Source: Acinetobacter pittii (lineage in GTDB: Bacteria; Pseudomonadota; Gammaproteobacteria; Pseudomonadales; Moraxellaceae). Taken from it: a stretch of 64,000 nucleotides of DNA. Shown piece by piece: positions 43,227 to 51,932 of this stretch (position 1 is its first letter; every line of letters starts with the position of its first letter). Position numbers and translations under genes: made by a program. Location: contig NZ_CP139249.1 in assembly GCF_034064985.1 (NCBI RefSeq), forward strand, positions 3,162,001 to 3,226,000, given 5' to 3'. The notes below the pieces were generated by a model that worked only from the letters and a program-made list of their open reading frames with translations, was not told the DNA's origin and did no database searches.

Positions 43227-43784
43227 CTACTCAGTTAAAAGTAGCTCTCGAACATGCATTAAAGCAAAACCCAACAAATTTAGTCCTTGCCATAGAGATG
43301 GATCTTGAATATGTGGATGGTCTTGCGCCATACCAATTCCCCAAATTTTATCGACTGGAGATGCTTCAACTAAAATACGGTCTTTCGTTGCTAATAAGAA
43401 TTTTTTCAATTCAGTATGCTGAGAGAATTTAGCAGAGTTCGCTTGCACCACGATGTCAAAACGCTTTTCTTGCCATATCTGTTCCTCATAATTACGTACT
43501 TTGCGACCTAGCTGTTTCGCCTCATTAGGATGTTTAACTTGCAAAATCCGTGCAAAAATTTCTTCATCATTAAATATTTTTGCTTTTTGCGCCATCATAT
43601 AGTGTTCAGCAGTAAAGTACTCGATACCCTCTAGTTCAAATTGCGCAGGAAACCACTGGCTAAAACAACTCTTATCAACAATATCAGCTTTCTTAGGAGT
43701 ATGTCCCCAGAAATATAGATATTTGAACTGGTGACCTTGCTGTACCTTTTGAATTAAATCATTAAGAAATTTTTCGTCTTTCAT
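43227..43784 (-). CDS. NADAR-family (YbiA-like) protein
   Basis: A 185-residue member of the NADAR (NAD and ADP-ribose) superfamily. Seen: CFSQWFPAQFELEGIEYFTAEHYMMAQKAKIF, then GRKVRNYEEQIWQEKRFDIVVQANSAKFSQHTELKKFLLAT, and the closing EASPVDKIWGIGM, which are the diagnostic family segments with the conserved Glu and Trp. Characterised relatives include YbiA/RibX-type N-glycosidases acting on riboflavin intermediates and enzymes that remove ADP-ribose from DNA; which applies here is open. The length of about 180 residues and single-domain form favour the YbiA type. Confidence 0.85.
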   Translation of the reverse strand: MKDEKFLNDLIQKVQQGHQFKYLYFWGHTPKKADIVDKSCFSQWFPAQFELEGIEYFTAEHYMMAQKAKIFNDEEIFARILQVKHPNEAKQLGRKVRNYEEQIWQEKRFDIVVQANSAKFSQHTELKKFLLATKDRILVEASPVDKIWGIGMAQDHPHIQDPSLWQGLNLLGFALMHVRELLLTE

Positions 43785-43830
43785 ATTTTATCTCTGATTG
43801 TTATCTCTTTTTAAAATAGAACCGCTAAAA

Positions 43831-43862
43831 ATAAAAAAGACCGCTAAAAAGCGGTCTTTCCT
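43831..43862 (-). terminator. rplT terminator
   Basis: The minus strand reads AAAGACCGCU, loop UUUU, AGCGGUCUUU, followed by a U-rich run; a perfect 10-bp stem just after rplT. Confidence 0.93.
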
Positions 43863-43875
43863 TGAATCTCTAAGC

Positions 43876-44235
43876 TTATGCAGCTAATGCACCTTTAGCT
43901 TTTTCAGCTAAAGCAGCAAATGCTACTGCATCATGCATAGCGATGTCAGCTAATACGCGACGGTCGATGATCACTTGAGCTTTTTTCAAGCCATCGATCA
44001 TACGGCTGTATGACAAACCGTTTTGACGAGCACCAGCATTGATACGCGCAATCCATAGAGCACGGAATTGACGTTTCTTTTGACGGCGGTCACGGTAAGC
44101 GTATTGACCAGCTTTGATTACCGCTTGGAACGCTACGCGGTAAACGCGTGAACGAGCACCGTAGTAACCTTTAGCGCGAGCAAGAATTTTTTTGTGACGA
44201 CGATGAGCCACTACACCACGTTTTACACGAGCCAT
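43876..44235 (-). CDS. rplT: 50S ribosomal protein L20
   Basis: A 119-residue assembly-essential ribosomal protein. [39 protein letters not shown] and [40 protein letters not shown] are unmistakable. It also represses its operon in E. coli by binding leader RNA. It follows rpmI after 11 bases and ends in a strong terminator. Confidence 0.98.
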
Positions 44236-44246
44236 TTATAATCTCC

Positions 44247-44441
44247 TTAGATGTATGGGCACATACGACGAACTGAATTCATGTCAGAAACATGAACCAT
44301 TACACAGCCGCGTAATTGACGGATACGTTTAGCAGATTTTTTGGTCAAAATGTGGCGCTTGAATGCTTGTTTGCGCTTAAAACCGTTTGCAGTCGCTTTG
44401 AAGCGTTTAGCTGCACCACGGCGAGTTTTTAACTTAGCCAT
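44247..44441 (-). CDS. rpmI: 50S ribosomal protein L35
   Basis: A 64-residue basic ribosomal protein: [20 protein letters not shown], then [29 protein letters not shown] precedes the ATG. In E. coli and many relatives it follows infC directly; here infC lies about 2.9 kb away with three unrelated genes between, and rpmI has its own promoter. Confidence 0.97.
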   Translation of the reverse strand: MAKLKTRRGAAKRFKATANGFKRKQAFKRHILTKKSAKRIRQLRGCVMVHVSDMNSVRRMCPYI

Positions 44442-44516
44442 AGTAACCTCTTTTAGGCACCTGTTCGGCGCGATTGCACCATTGCAAAATCGACCTGCAG
44501 GTAAGGAAGCGCGTAT

Positions 44517-44522
44517 TTTATA
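44517..44522 (-). promoter_or_regulatory. Probable -10 element of the rpmI-rplT promoter
   Basis: Minus-strand TATAAA within GCTATAAAATACG; the matching -35 (TAGTTT at 18 bases) is weak. It would give a leader of about 70 bases before rpmI, which could host L20 autoregulation. Needed because the operon no longer follows infC. Confidence 0.5.
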
Positions 44523-44679
44523 GCATGCTGACTAAAATTAAAACTATTAGTTACTGTTTTTATGAGTGCAAGAAAGACTTTTCCAAATTCAACCGTGCCA
44601 ACGATATCAATAATAAATAAAGCACCTGTGCTTTTTTCCATTTATAATACGATCAAATTATCAACATACGATATTCCTA

Positions 44680-45930
44680 ATGCAGAAACATGATGCATTT
44701 GCTGCCTTACGTTACAGAGATTTCTCAATTGTTACGATTAATCAATTTTGCTTAACTTTAGCAATTCTGATTCAAGAAATTATTGTTGCCTACTCACTCT
44801 ATCAAATCACCAAAGACCCTTTGACTCTAGGTTTAATTGGACTCGCAGAAGCCATTCCTTTTATTGCTCTTTCTCTTTGGGGTGGCTATTTTGCAGATCG
44901 GTTTAATAAACAGATTATTATGAAGATCTGTTTATTTTTTTCGGTTCCTCTTCCTTTAGTGTTGTGGTCGCTGTTCCATCTGCATGGTCTAGGTCATATC
45001 AGCGTAAATTTCCTTTCTTGGGGTATTTATGCTGTTATTTTTGGCTTAGGTACTATACGCGGGTTTTATAATCCCTCTGCAACGTCTTTAAAACCATTTT
45101 TGATACCTCGTGAACTGTATGCAAATGGTGCAACATGGACGACAATCGGTTGGCAAAGTGGTGTAATTATCGGGCCAATGCTTGGTGGTTTCATGCTTGC
45201 CTATTTAGGCCGAGAAACAAGTCTATTTAGTGTTGCGGTTTTACTTGGTATTTGTTTCATCTTAATTAACCTATTGCATAAGCGTATTTTTCCTAAAATT
45301 GAAACTGCTAATGTTTTAGAAAGTTTAGGAGATGGTTTCCGTTTTATCTGGAAAACTAAAATTGTTCTTTGGGCAATTTCTCTTGATTTAGCTTCTGTTT
45401 TATTTGGTGGAGTCATCGCATTATTACCAATTTTTGCAGAAGATATCTTAAAAGTCGGTCCAGAAGGACTGGGATATTTGCGTGCGGCGCCATCTATTGG
45501 AGCGCTCGTCACTATGATTGCTTTGACTCGCTTTCCACCAACTCAGCATGCATGGCGTAACATGCTACTTGCTGTTGCAGGATTTGGTGTTTTCACGATT
45601 CTTTTCGCGTTCTCAAATAACATGTGGTTATCACTATTTGCGTTGGCTATGACGGGCGCTTGTGACAGTATTTCAGTTGTGGTTAGACAAACTATTTTGC
45701 AAATTTTTCCGCCAGAAAATATGCGTGGTCGCGTTGCTGCTGTAAACGGAATGTTCGTTTCATCAAGTAATGAGCTTGGTGCATTTGAGTCAGGTTTAGC
45801 AGCCAAATATTTAGGAACAATTGCAGCCACTATTTTTGGGGGTTGTATGACACTTGCAGTGGTCACCTTCTGTTGGCTAAAAACCAATGATCTATTTAAA
45901 GTCGATATTACCAAAAGCTCAGAAGACTAG
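44680..45930 (+). CDS. MFS transporter (DHA3-like)
   Basis: A 416-residue major-facilitator protein with about 12 hydrophobic segments. Seen near the N-terminus: AFAALRYRDFSIVTINQF, then the loop 2-3 motif GGYFADRFNKQIIMK, a variant of GxxxDRxGRR; mid-protein RGFYNPSATSLKPFLIPRELYANG and IGWQSGVIIGPMLGGFML, typical of DHA3/EntS-like exporters. Substrate unknown. It stands alone between divergent rpmI and convergent yqaA-like gene, ending in a bidirectional terminator. Confidence 0.87.
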   Translation: MQKHDAFAALRYRDFSIVTINQFCLTLAILIQEIIVAYSLYQITKDPLTLGLIGLAEAIPFIALSLWGGYFADRFNKQIIMKICLFFSVPLPLVLWSLFHLHGLGHISVNFLSWGIYAVIFGLGTIRGFYNPSATSLKPFLIPRELYANGATWTTIGWQSGVIIGPMLGGFMLAYLGRETSLFSVAVLLGICFILINLLHKRIFPKIETANVLESLGDGFRFIWKTKIVLWAISLDLASVLFGGVIALLPIFAEDILKVGPEGLGYLRAAPSIGALVTMIALTRFPPTQHAWRNMLLAVAGFGVFTILFAFSNNMWLSLFALAMTGACDSISVVVRQTILQIFPPENMRGRVAAVNGMFVSSSNELGAFESGLAAKYLGTIAATIFGGCMTLAVVTFCWLKTNDLFKVDITKSSED

Positions 45931-45944
45931 TTAGACCATTTTAT

Positions 45945-45972
45945 TAAAAGCATCTTCGGATGCTTTTATTTT
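45945..45972. terminator. Bidirectional terminator with UUCG loop
   Basis: AAAAGCATC (45946-45954), loop TTCG, GATGCTTTT (45959-45967): a stable C(UUCG)G tetraloop hairpin between the convergent MFS and YqaA-like genes. Confidence 0.9.
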
Positions 45973-46399
45973 AAATAAAACCTGTAATCACCCAATAAAT
46001 AAAAATATAACGCCCTGCTTTAGCAATCAAAACGATAATTAAAAAGCGCCAAAAATTTTCTTTGAATAAACCTGCAACTAAAGTAATTGGGTCACCAATC
46101 ACAGGTGTCCAACTTAGCAGCAGCGAATAAAACCCATACTTATGATAAAAACTTTGAGCTTGCTCTAAACGCTTTTCAGAAGCAGGAAACCACTTTTTGT
46201 GTTTAAACTGCTCTATTTTTAAACCAAGCCACCAGTTCACACACGAGCCCAGTACATTTCCGAAAGTGGCGATAGAAATTAGAAGAAAAGCAGAATATTC
46301 TTTTTTTAATAATAAGGTGGCGAGTACAGCTTCTGATTGTAACGGTAATAATGTAGCCGCCCCAAACGCGCTCAAAAAAAGTAAAAAGTAACTTAGCAT
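45971..46399 (-). CDS. YqaA-like membrane protein (SNARE-associated/DedA-related)
   Basis: A 142-residue small membrane protein with about four hydrophobic segments. LLPLQSEAVLATLLL near residue 18, FGNVLGSCVNWWLGLKIE near 48, and YGFYSLLLSWTPVIGDPITLVAGLF near 92 match the YqaA subgroup of the DedA/VTT fold, which has been linked to lipid flipping in other members. The exact role of YqaA is unknown. It precedes nothing on its strand and starts 50 bases from the GST stop. Confidence 0.8.
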   Translation of the reverse strand: MLSYFLLFLSAFGAATLLPLQSEAVLATLLLKKEYSAFLLISIATFGNVLGSCVNWWLGLKIEQFKHKKWFPASEKRLEQAQSFYHKYGFYSLLLSWTPVIGDPITLVAGLFKENFWRFLIIVLIAKAGRYIFIYWVITGFI

Positions 46400-46452
46400 A
46401 TTAAATTAGACCAAATCACCTTTCACTTTATTCATTACGCTACCAATAAAAG

Positions 46453-47073
46453 TTAAATAACTTTAATTGATAGTGCTTTTTGTACCGCAGGACGTGCCGT
46501 CAAGCGAACAATATATTCTTGCACATAAGGATAATCCTCTAGCTGAATACCTTGCCATTCATAGCGCAAAATCCAAGGTAAAATTGCCATATCAGCAATC
46601 GAGTATTCACCTGCAACAAACTTCTGGCCAATGAGCTGCTTATTCAGCACACCATATAAGCGCTTAGTCTCATTTACATAGCGGTCTATAGCGTATGGAA
46701 TTTTTTCTGGTGCAAAACGGTTAAAATGATGGTTCTGCCCTAGCATAGGCCCTAGCCCACCCATTTGCCACATGAGCCATTGTTCAACTTCAACTCGCTC
46801 TTGCTCATCAGTTGGATAAAATAATCCAGTTTTACGCCCTAAATATTGCAAAATAGCGCCTGATTCAAATATTGAAATTGGCTCACCACGAGGTCCATCT
46901 TGGTCAACAATCGCCGGAATTTTATTATTTGGAGAAATTCTCAGAAAGTCTGGTTGAAATTGATCATTTTCTAAAATATTGATTGGGTAAAGAGTGTAGT
47001 CCAGTCCCATTTCTTCTAAGGCAATTGTGATTTTATGTCCATTGGGAGTTCCCCAATAATATAGATCAATCAT
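46453..47073 (-). CDS. Glutathione S-transferase family protein (Nu-type)
   Basis: A 206-residue cytosolic GST. The thioredoxin-fold N-domain begins DLYYWGTPNGHKITIALEEMGLDY and contains the cis-Pro/glutathione-binding NNKIPAIVD and GPRGEPISIFESGAILQYL (conserved Glu-Ser). The C-domain contains ATP-independent helical EYSIADMAILPWI near residue 160, the N-capping/hydrophobic staple. The TPNGHK start resembles the YfcG/YghU (Nu-class) disulfide-bond reductases, which use two glutathiones. Substrate unknown. Sits between infC and the YqaA-like gene. Confidence 0.88.
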   Translation of the reverse strand: MIDLYYWGTPNGHKITIALEEMGLDYTLYPINILENDQFQPDFLRISPNNKIPAIVDQDGPRGEPISIFESGAILQYLGRKTGLFYPTDEQERVEVEQWLMWQMGGLGPMLGQNHHFNRFAPEKIPYAIDRYVNETKRLYGVLNKQLIGQKFVAGEYSIADMAILPWILRYEWQGIQLEDYPYVQEYIVRLTARPAVQKALSIKVI

Positions 47074-47266
47074 TCTATTTTCCTATTCATCGTTATCATG
47101 ACTGCGTCTTGCGTTATAGCATGTTTTAAGAGGGACGATGAGATTTCCAACACTAAAAAATACATAAAATTCAAGAATTGAATTTCTTTTAAAAGATATA
47201 GCAATTGTCTTAAATAAAACTGAACAGAGAAAATTAAATCATCTTTTTTTATTATGATAAGGATAT

Positions 47267-47298
47267 AAAAAAGCACTGCTTTTGCAGTGCTTTTTTTG
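47267..47298 (-). terminator. infC terminator
   Basis: AAGCACTGC (47271-47279), loop TTTT, GCAGTGCTT (47284-47292), A- and T-runs on both sides. Lies 5 bases beyond the infC stop and closes the thrS-infC unit. Confidence 0.92.
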
Positions 47299-47302
47299 AG
47301 TA

Positions 47303-47854
47303 TTACTTTTTCTTTTTAGGTCCAAGTAACATACCCATTTGACGGCCTTCCATTTTAGGTGCTTGTTCCACAACCCCAAACTCAGCAACATCAGCTTCAA
47401 TCTTTTGTAATTGAGCTAAGCCAAGTTGTTGGTGAGCCATTTCACGACCACGGAAACGTAAAGTGATTTTCACTTTGTTTCCTTCTTCAAGGAATTTCAA
47501 AATAGCACGAAGCTTAACTTGATAATCACCAACGTCAGTTGCAGGGCGCAGTTTGATTTCCTTCACTTGCACTTGATGCTGTTTTTTCTTCGCATCTTTT
47601 TGCTTCTGCTTAAGGTCAAACAAGTGCTTGTTGTAATCCATAATTTTACAAACAGGCGGCTCGGCGTTTGCAACGATCTCAACTAGGTCAAGATCTGCCT
47701 CTTCAGCAGCGCGCAGTGCTTCATTTAATGAAACAATTCCTTTTTGCTCACCGTCAGCACCAACGAGGCGTACTTCTTTTGCACGGATCTCGTCGTTAAT
47801 TGCTGGACGGTTGCTTTTTGCACCTTGTTGTTGGTTACGGTCAGGCTGTTTAAT
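47303..47854 (-). CDS. infC: Translation initiation factor IF-3, ATT start codon
   Basis: A 183-residue IF-3. The first in-frame ATG is internal (MDYNKHLF, residue 72). Reading upstream in frame, the start is ATT at 47852-47854, giving [20 protein letters not shown] and then [41 protein letters not shown], the whole conserved IF-3 N-domain. GGAG overlapping the thrS stop is 8 bases from the ATT. AUU initiation of infC is known in E. coli, where IF-3 discriminates against its own non-canonical start, so self-repression is expected. The gene lies 5 bases after thrS, and the C-domain ends normally at GPKKKK. The usual followers rpmI-rplT are displaced. Confidence 0.95.
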   Translation of the reverse strand: MKQPDRNQQQGAKSNRPAINDEIRAKEVRLVGADGEQKGIVSLNEALRAAEEADLDLVEIVANAEPPVCKIMDYNKHLFDLKQKQKDAKKKQHQVQVKEIKLRPATDVGDYQVKLRAILKFLEEGNKVKITLRFRGREMAHQQLGLAQLQKIEADVAEFGVVEQAPKMEGRQMGMLLGPKKKK

Positions 47855-47859
47855 CTTTC

Positions 47860-49782
47860 TTACTCCACAATATACCGGCCACGTTCGGCGACGGCAGACT
47901 TCACTAAGTCAATGAATGCATCTACTGACATAGTACCTAAATTTTTTCCTGAGCGGGTACGCACATTCACTGTACCTTCTTCAACTTCTCGATCACCAAG
48001 AACTAATAGGTAAGGAATACGCTCTAGAGTACGCTCACGAATCTTAAATCCGATTTTTTCATTTCTCAAGTCAGAAATAGCACGAAGGCCATTTTCTTTG
48101 AGTTTTGCTACGACTTTCTCACAAGCTTCAGCTTGAGAGTCCGTAATATTCATGACACATGCTTGTAACGGCGACAACCAAGGTGGCATGAAACCAGCGT
48201 AGTGTTCAATTAGTATACCAATAAAACGCTCAAAACTGCCAAGAATTGCACGATGCAACATTACAGGCTGATCACGATCATTGTCTTCAGTCACATAAGA
48301 CGCATCTAAACGTTCTGGTAAGTTAAAGTCACACTGAATAGTACCACACTGCCATACACGTCCGAGACAGTCTTTCAATGAGAATTCAATTTTCGGACCG
48401 TAGAACGCGCCTTCACCAGGTTGTAATTCCCATTCGAGACCCGCTGCATCTAAAGCATCAGCTAAAGATTTTTCAGCCATATCCCAAAGCGCATCATCAC
48501 CTACACGTTTTTCTGGACGTGTAGAAAGTTTCATTTGCACTTCTTCAAAGCCAAAATCTTTATAAACTTCTAAAGTCAGCTTAATAAAGTCAGCGACTTC
48601 CTGGCCGATCTGTTCTTTAGTACAGAAAATATGTGCGTCATCTTGTGTAAAGCCACGTACACGCATAATGCCGTGTAAAGAACCTGATGGTTCGTTACGA
48701 TGACAAGAACCGAACTCTGCCAAACGAATTGGTAGATCACGGTAAGACTTCAAACCTTGGTTGAACACTTGCACATGACATGGGCAGTTCATTGGCTTAA
48801 CCGCATAGTTACGATTTTCAGAATGCGTCGTAAACATATTGTCTGCGTAGTTGGCCGCATGACCTGACTTTTCCCACAATGTAAAATCTACGATTTGTGG
48901 TGTCTTAATCTCAAGGTAACCATTGTCTTGCTGAACTTTACGCATGTATTGTTCAAGTACTTGGTAAATAGTCCAGCCATTTGGATGCCAGAATACCATA
49001 CCCGGTGCTTCTTCTTGCATATGGAACAAGTCTAAGGCTTTACCAATTTTACGGTGGTCACGCTTTTCAGCTTCTTCGATACGTTTAATATAGGCAGCGA
49101 GCTGTTTTTTGTCTGCCCAAGCTGTACCATAAATACGTTGAAGCTGTTCGTTCTTCGCATCACCACGCCAGTATGCACCAGAGATTTTAGTGAGCTTGAA
49201 TGATTTTAAGAATTTGGTATTCGGTACGTGTGGACCACGACACATATCCAAATAATCTTGATGGTAGTACAAGCCCATTTGTGTTTCTTCAGGCATGTCT
49301 GCAATCAAGCGTAATTTATATTCTTCGCCACGCGCAGTAAATTCAGCAATAACTTCATCACGCGGTGTCATTTTTTTAACGACATCGTAATCTTGATCAA
49401 TGAGCTTTTTCATACGCTCTTCGATAGCTGCCATATCATCTAATGTAAAAGGACGTGGCATCCAGATGTCGTAGTAAAAACCTTCTTCAATGACTGGACC
49501 AATCACCATCTTGGCTTCCGGGAAAAGCTGTTTAACAGCATGCCCTACAAGGTGTGCACAAGAATGGCGAATAATTTCAAGACCTTCCTCATCTTTTGGA
49601 GTGATAATTTGTAAGGTCGAATCTTCGGTAATTAAGTCACATGCATCAACTAAGCGATCATTTACACGGCCAGCAACAGTATTTTTTGCTAGACCAGGCC
49701 CGATACTTTGGGCAACTTCCATAACAGATACAGCGTGATCAAAACTCTTTTGATCGCCATTTGGCAATGTGATAATTGGCAT
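47860..49782 (-). CDS. thrS: Threonyl-tRNA synthetase
   Basis: A 640-residue class II synthetase. N-terminal TGS domain ([24 protein letters not shown]), editing domain with [33 protein letters not shown] (residues about 73-105), and catalytic core with the zinc Cys in [12 protein letters not shown] near 335, motif 2 [15 protein letters not shown], and motif 3 [21 protein letters not shown] near 510. The C-terminal anticodon-binding domain follows. Length equals E. coli ThrS (642). AAGGA precedes the ATG. Confidence 0.97.
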   Translation of the reverse strand: MPIITLPNGDQKSFDHAVSVMEVAQSIGPGLAKNTVAGRVNDRLVDACDLITEDSTLQIITPKDEEGLEIIRHSCAHLVGHAVKQLFPEAKMVIGPVIEEGFYYDIWMPRPFTLDDMAAIEERMKKLIDQDYDVVKKMTPRDEVIAEFTARGEEYKLRLIADMPEETQMGLYYHQDYLDMCRGPHVPNTKFLKSFKLTKISGAYWRGDAKNEQLQRIYGTAWADKKQLAAYIKRIEEAEKRDHRKIGKALDLFHMQEEAPGMVFWHPNGWTIYQVLEQYMRKVQQDNGYLEIKTPQIVDFTLWEKSGHAANYADNMFTTHSENRNYAVKPMNCPCHVQVFNQGLKSYRDLPIRLAEFGSCHRNEPSGSLHGIMRVRGFTQDDAHIFCTKEQIGQEVADFIKLTLEVYKDFGFEEVQMKLSTRPEKRVGDDALWDMAEKSLADALDAAGLEWELQPGEGAFYGPKIEFSLKDCLGRVWQCGTIQCDFNLPERLDASYVTEDNDRDQPVMLHRAILGSFERFIGILIEHYAGFMPPWLSPLQACVMNITDSQAEACEKVVAKLKENGLRAISDLRNEKIGFKIRERTLERIPYLLVLGDREVEEGTVNVRTRSGKNLGTMSVDAFIDLVKSAVAERGRYIVE

Positions 49783-50175
49783 AAAAAAATCCTTAAGGAG
49801 TGATGCCCTATACGAAGGAGCATTTCACCGCGAGATTATGATCGAGGCGAACCTCAAAATATAAAAACGGTGTAAATCAAAGTTAAAAAACCTGAAAGAT
49901 TTTACACTTGTTCAAGCAATGTGAAAACCTTTGAGTCCATAAAATCATAAATACATTTTGCTTATCACGTAAACAGCAATAAATGACTTAAAAAATATAT
50001 TGAGATGATTTTTAAACATGTTTAACACAAGTGGTTTAAGATGAAGAAAATAGCATTTCTGCTCATTTTTTGACTGGAGGGTATCATTCTTTAAGACTAA
50101 AGCATAAATGCTTTGATTAATATTAAATCATATGTTCAAAGAATGAATTAAAAATAGAACACGGAGTTGTTTCAC
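49783..50175. other. Gap between thrS and the broken acyl-CoA synthetase gene
   Basis: About 390 bases with no gene. The thrS-proximal side can fold a small GAGG-UUCG-CCUC hairpin (around 49843-49856, minus strand) in the thrS leader; relation to ThrS autoregulation is unproven. A 14-bp perfect palindrome, TTAAACATGTTTAA, lies at 50012-50025, in front of the pseudogene. No clear promoter pair chosen. Confidence 0.5.
50012..50025. promoter_or_regulatory. Perfect palindrome, candidate regulator site
   Basis: TTAAACATGTTTAA is a perfect 14-bp palindrome about 150 bases before the acyl-CoA synthetase pseudogene. It could be an operator of a dimeric regulator for that gene when intact. Confidence 0.4.
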
Positions 50176-51080
50176 ATGGTTAGTGCTTATGATGAGTTAC
50201 CACGCACACCCGCAAACTTTGTTGCGTTATCACCTCTACGCTACCTAGAGCGTGCGGCTTATATTTACCCAGATCAAGCTTCAATTATTCATGGTAAGCG
50301 TCAAATTTCATGGAAAGAAACTTATCAGCGCTGCTGTCAATTTGCATCTCAGCTCAAGCAACTGGGAATTGAGAAAAATGATACGGTATCCGTTTTATTG
50401 CCAAATATTCCAGCCATGATTGAAGCACATTTTGCGGTTCCTATGGACCTTCTGCTCTATGTGCTTCTCAATCTGGATGGAATGAGCTATCAATTGCTGA
50501 ACAAGCCCAACTTCATTCCCGTCAAGGCGTACCCTACCCGTTACAAGACAGCATGCGTGTGTTAGATCCCGAGACAATGGAACCTGTCCCGAATGATGGT
50601 CAAACCATGGGAGAAATCATGTTCCGTGGCAATATTGTCATGAAAGGCTATTTAAAGAACCCTAAAGCAACACAAGAAGCATTTGCAGGTGGATGGTTCC
50701 ACACGGGCGACCTAGCCGTTTGCCACCCAGATGGTTATGCAAAAATTACTGATCGTTCGAAGGACATCATTATTTCAGGTGGAGAAAACATTTCATCTTT
50801 AGAAGTAGAAGATGTTTTGTATAAACATCCTGCAGTATTAACCGCTGCGGTAGTCGCTAAACCCGATGCACGTTGGCAAGAAGTACCATGCGCGTTTATT
50901 GAATTAAAGATGGGTACTACAGCAACACCTGAAGAAATTATTGCACACTGCCAAAAAGAATTAGCGCGCTTTAAAGTACCTAAAGATGTGGTTATTACAG
51001 AAATTCCGAAAACATCGACAGGTAAATTACAGAAATTTATCTTACGTGAATGGGCAAAAGAACGGGCTGAAAATGTATAA
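50176..51080 (+). pseudogene. AMP-forming acyl-CoA synthetase, internal deletion and frame change
   Basis: Two parts of one ANL-superfamily ligase remain. Part one (50176-50445, starting ATG at 50176) encodes the N-terminus, SPLRYLERAAYIYPDQASIIHGKR, then IPAMIEAHFAVPM. Part two runs in another frame from 50448 to the stop at 51080, starting PSALCASQSGWNELS and including GGWFHTGDLAVCHPDGYAKITDRSKDIIISGGENISSLEVEDVLY and the catalytic-lysine end KTSTGKLQKFILREWAK. The middle, including the AMP-binding P-loop, is gone: about 900 bases remain of an expected roughly 1.6 kb. In frame one a nonsense tail ends at 50565. Enzyme activity must be lost; a second product starting at MRVLDPETMEPVP (50553) might still be made but lacks the ATP site. 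Confidence 0.9.
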
Positions 51081-51082
51081 AT

Positions 51083-51114
51083 AAAAAAGCGACGCCTTGA
51101 GCGTCGCTTTTTAT
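51083..51114. terminator. Bidirectional terminator after the pseudogene and darP
   Basis: AAAAGCGACGC (51085-51095), loop CTTGA, GCGTCGCTTTT (51101-51111), flanked by A- and T-runs. Confidence 0.92.
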
Positions 51115-51123
51115 GGAAGAGCA

Positions 51124-51660
51124 TTAGCCTTGGTCAGACAATAAAGCAATTTGCTGTACATAGTTTACAAATTTACCTTTTGATGCCTCAAGCTCTGCTT
51201 CACTCACTTGTTGAGTCTTATCACGCTTGATTCTCAACACATGCTGACGCAATGTGTGACGTTCCGATGCATTATAAATTTTGCTAAATTCATTAATTGC
51301 AGGGTCGCCTTGTTCGATCATACGATCAACCCAACGCATCAATTGAGCCTGCTTTTTTGCGCCTTGCTGCGGAGTTAGATAAGACAAAATAACGGTCTCA
51401 TCTTCATTGCGCAATAATTTACCAATACGTTGAAACTGACGACGACGGGCTTCAAAAGAACTAATGTTCTGTACTTCCATTAACGCATCAATTAAACGTT
51501 CATCAACTGGAAGTTTTTGAATCTGTTTAACAGAAAGTTGTGCTAATTGCTCACCTAAAGCAGCCATACGTTGAACTGCTTTTTTCTGCTCTGTCTTACT
51601 TGCACGTCCTTCTAAAGAGCCAAAATCTTCTTCAGTATAACGTTGGGGACGACGTGCCAC
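51124..51660 (-). CDS. darP: Ribosome-associated protein DarP/YjgA
   Basis: A 178-residue DUF615 protein, known in E. coli as a late-stage 50S subunit assembly factor. Seen: ERLIDALMEVQNISSFEARRRQFQRIGKLLRNED near residue 55, which is the core family segment, and NEFSKIYNASERHTLRQHVLRI near 122. Strongly basic and helical. It starts 2 bases after the ptsO stop, last gene of the pcnB-to-darP operon, and ends in the shared terminator. Confidence 0.9.
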   Translation of the reverse strand: MARRPQRYTEEDFGSLEGRASKTEQKKAVQRMAALGEQLAQLSVKQIQKLPVDERLIDALMEVQNISSFEARRRQFQRIGKLLRNEDETVILSYLTPQQGAKKQAQLMRWVDRMIEQGDPAINEFSKIYNASERHTLRQHVLRIKRDKTQQVSEAELEASKGKFVNYVQQIALLSDQG

Positions 51661-51662
51661 GA

Positions 51663-51932
51663 TTAATCTGCCTCATAAAATTTTGCGGCGAATAACGCCT
51701 GTACTTCATTTAATGCCTGCTCTTCGTCGGTACCATCAATGACCAATCGTAAAGTGGTCCCTTTACCTGCACCTAACATCAGCAAAGACATAATATTTTT
51801 TGCATCTACTAAATGATCGCCTTTTCCAATTTGGATCGACGAACGAAATTTTGTAGTGACCTCTATCAGTTTTCCTGATGCACGAGCATGTAAACCGAGT
51901 TTATTAATTACATCAACAGTTGTGTCTATCAT
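51663..51932 (-). CDS. ptsO: NPr, phosphocarrier protein of the nitrogen PTS
   Basis: HPr-fold phosphocarrier of 89 residues, using the ATG at 51930-51932 ([19 protein letters not shown]); an upstream in-frame start at 51974 overlaps rapZ and lacks support. The phosphorylatable histidine is His15 in [10 protein letters not shown], and the regulatory-serine region is [16 protein letters not shown]. Receives phosphate from PtsP in PTS-Ntr. The start overlaps the rapZ stop as ATGA. Published A. baumannii work connects GigA/GigB (16.6-18.2 kb here) to PTS-Ntr. rapZ-ptsO is the usual gene pair, but rpoN-hpf-ptsN is not next to it. Confidence 0.92.
   Translation of the reverse strand: MIDTTVDVINKLGLHARASGKLIEVTTKFRSSIQIGKGDHLVDAKNIMSLLMLGAGKGTTLRLVIDGTDEEQALNEVQALFAAKFYEAD

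Noticed and set aside
44453-44641. Short minus-strand frame upstream of rpmI
   Set aside because: It contains the TATAAAAT promoter of rpmI and no family; considered a possible leader peptide but lacks a ribosome site.
47303-47641. infC considered truncated at its N-terminus
   Set aside because: The missing N-domain is present upstream with an ATT start.
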